11,965 nt of DNA from the NCBI RefSeq assembly GCF_000966975.1, contig NZ_JZWV01000118.1:1-11965 (forward strand), given 5' to 3'. This document shows, piece by piece, positions 11,450 to 11,965 of the stretch (the first letter of the stretch is position 1; each line of letters opens with the position of its first letter). This DNA is from Streptomyces katrae. GTDB lineage: Bacteria > Actinomycetota > Actinomycetes > Streptomycetales > Streptomycetaceae. The notes under the pieces are model-generated. The model saw nothing but the letters and a program-made list of their open reading frames with translations. It did no database searches and was not told where the DNA came from. Position numbers and translations under genes: made by a program.

Positions 11450-11965
11450 TCAGACCGTCGCTCCGATCTTCTGCGAGAACCTGCGCAGCCCCGGCATCTC
11501 CGGGTTCATCATCAACAGCTCCGAAGCGATGGCCCGCACCTTGGGCCGGGTCGCTTCCTCCGGCGCGTACGACGCCAGGGCCCGCAGCGCGTGGAAGGTC
11601 TTCGTGGGCTCGTCCAGCGCCTGCCAGACCCGGGCGACGTCCATGCACATCCGCCCGCGCCGCTCGGCCGTCGGCAGCCGTCGGGGATCGAGCTTCTCCG
11701 CGTAGGTCAGCGCCTGGTCATCCTCGCCGAGGGCGTGGTGCACGCTAATCCGGAACCCCCGCGTCTGGGCCTCTCCGAACTCGCCCGGGATGTAGAGCCG
11801 CTGTGCTGCCGTCTCCCGACGCTTCGCCGTCTCCTCGGCCTCTCCGATCAGATCCATCGCCTGACCCCGCCAACCGGCCTGCGCCGCACTGTACGAGGCC
11901 GTCAGCATCAGCGTCCCCCGCATCGCGAGTTCGTCCGGGTGCTGGCCCAACCGCCCGGCGGCTTC
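11450..11965 (-). CDS. C-terminal TPR-like part of an XRE-type transcriptional regulator (5' end outside window)
   Basis: The frame is open to the window edge, so only the last 171 residues are seen. They form helix pairs of tetratricopeptide type: LMLTASYSAAQAGWRGQAMD, then FRISVHHALGEDDQALTYAE, then MCMDVARVWQALDEPTKTFH. The C-terminus is ASELLMMNPEMPGLRRFSQK followed by a few residues. This tail is typical of the many Streptomyces regulators with an N-terminal Xre helix-turn-helix and a C-terminal TPR sensor. The DNA-binding part is not visible, so that half is inferred. Its stop abuts the following small gene. Confidence 0.7.
   Translation of the reverse strand, partial: EAAGRLGQHPDELAMRGTLMLTASYSAAQAGWRGQAMDLIGEAEETAKRRETAAQRLYIPGEFGEAQTRGFRISVHHALGEDDQALTYAEKLDPRRLPTAERRGRMCMDVARVWQALDEPTKTFHALRALASYAPEEATRPKVRAIASELLMMNPEMPGLRRFSQKIGATV

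Overview
The window is very GC-rich, uses GTG and TTG starts often, and carries gene families typical of Streptomyces, so it most likely comes from a Streptomyces chromosome or a close relative. It appears to be the join between host chromosome and an accessory element of the plasmid / integrative-conjugative type. No rRNA, convincing tRNA, CRISPR array, transposase, integrase, relaxase or FtsK/TraB-type ATPase is visible.

Layout. (1) 1-1427: chromosomal-looking flank, with the C-terminal part of a two-domain RNase H/histidine phosphatase gene and a convergent Uma2-family nuclease-like gene, separated by a clear hairpin terminator. (2) 1428-1866: a gene-free, structured stretch of inverted repeats and hairpins. 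(3) 1867-4224: a plus-strand cluster led by a replication-initiator-like protein with a winged helix and three zinc-type cysteine clusters, followed by three small genes. The leading gene contains three 24-bp in-frame repeats that resemble iterons. (4) 4230-4445: a minus-strand orphan Phd/YefM antitoxin with a strong dyad operator at its promoter side. (5) 4796-6717: five genes chained by 4-base stop/start overlaps, three of them only 33-51 codons long, ending in a DUF2637 membrane protein with a C-terminal helix-turn-helix. (6) 6877-8913: a second membrane-protein block: a 53-aa protein, two multi-pass membrane proteins, and a coiled-coil/two-TM protein with a possible C-terminal winged helix. 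(7) 9090-9873: three small genes, one very rich in cysteine. (8) 9952-11012: a two-gene toxin-antitoxin-like operon with a clear PIN-domain (VapC-type) toxin and an unusually long 221-aa upstream partner. (9) 11076-11965, minus strand: a protein with a duplicated PKPGY/W motif, downstream of and abutting the C-terminal TPR part of a regulator that continues beyond the window.

How it may work together (inference): regions 3-7 look like the replication/spread accessory part of an actinomycete mobile element. A DNA-binding initiator-like protein comes first, then membrane proteins that could form or modulate a transfer or spread apparatus. The motor and mobilisation genes are not here, so the element is either cut by the window, degraded, or dependent on helpers. 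The PIN-toxin operon would fit a stability function. The last two minus-strand genes look like a regulator and its partner of the common Streptomyces XRE/TPR type.
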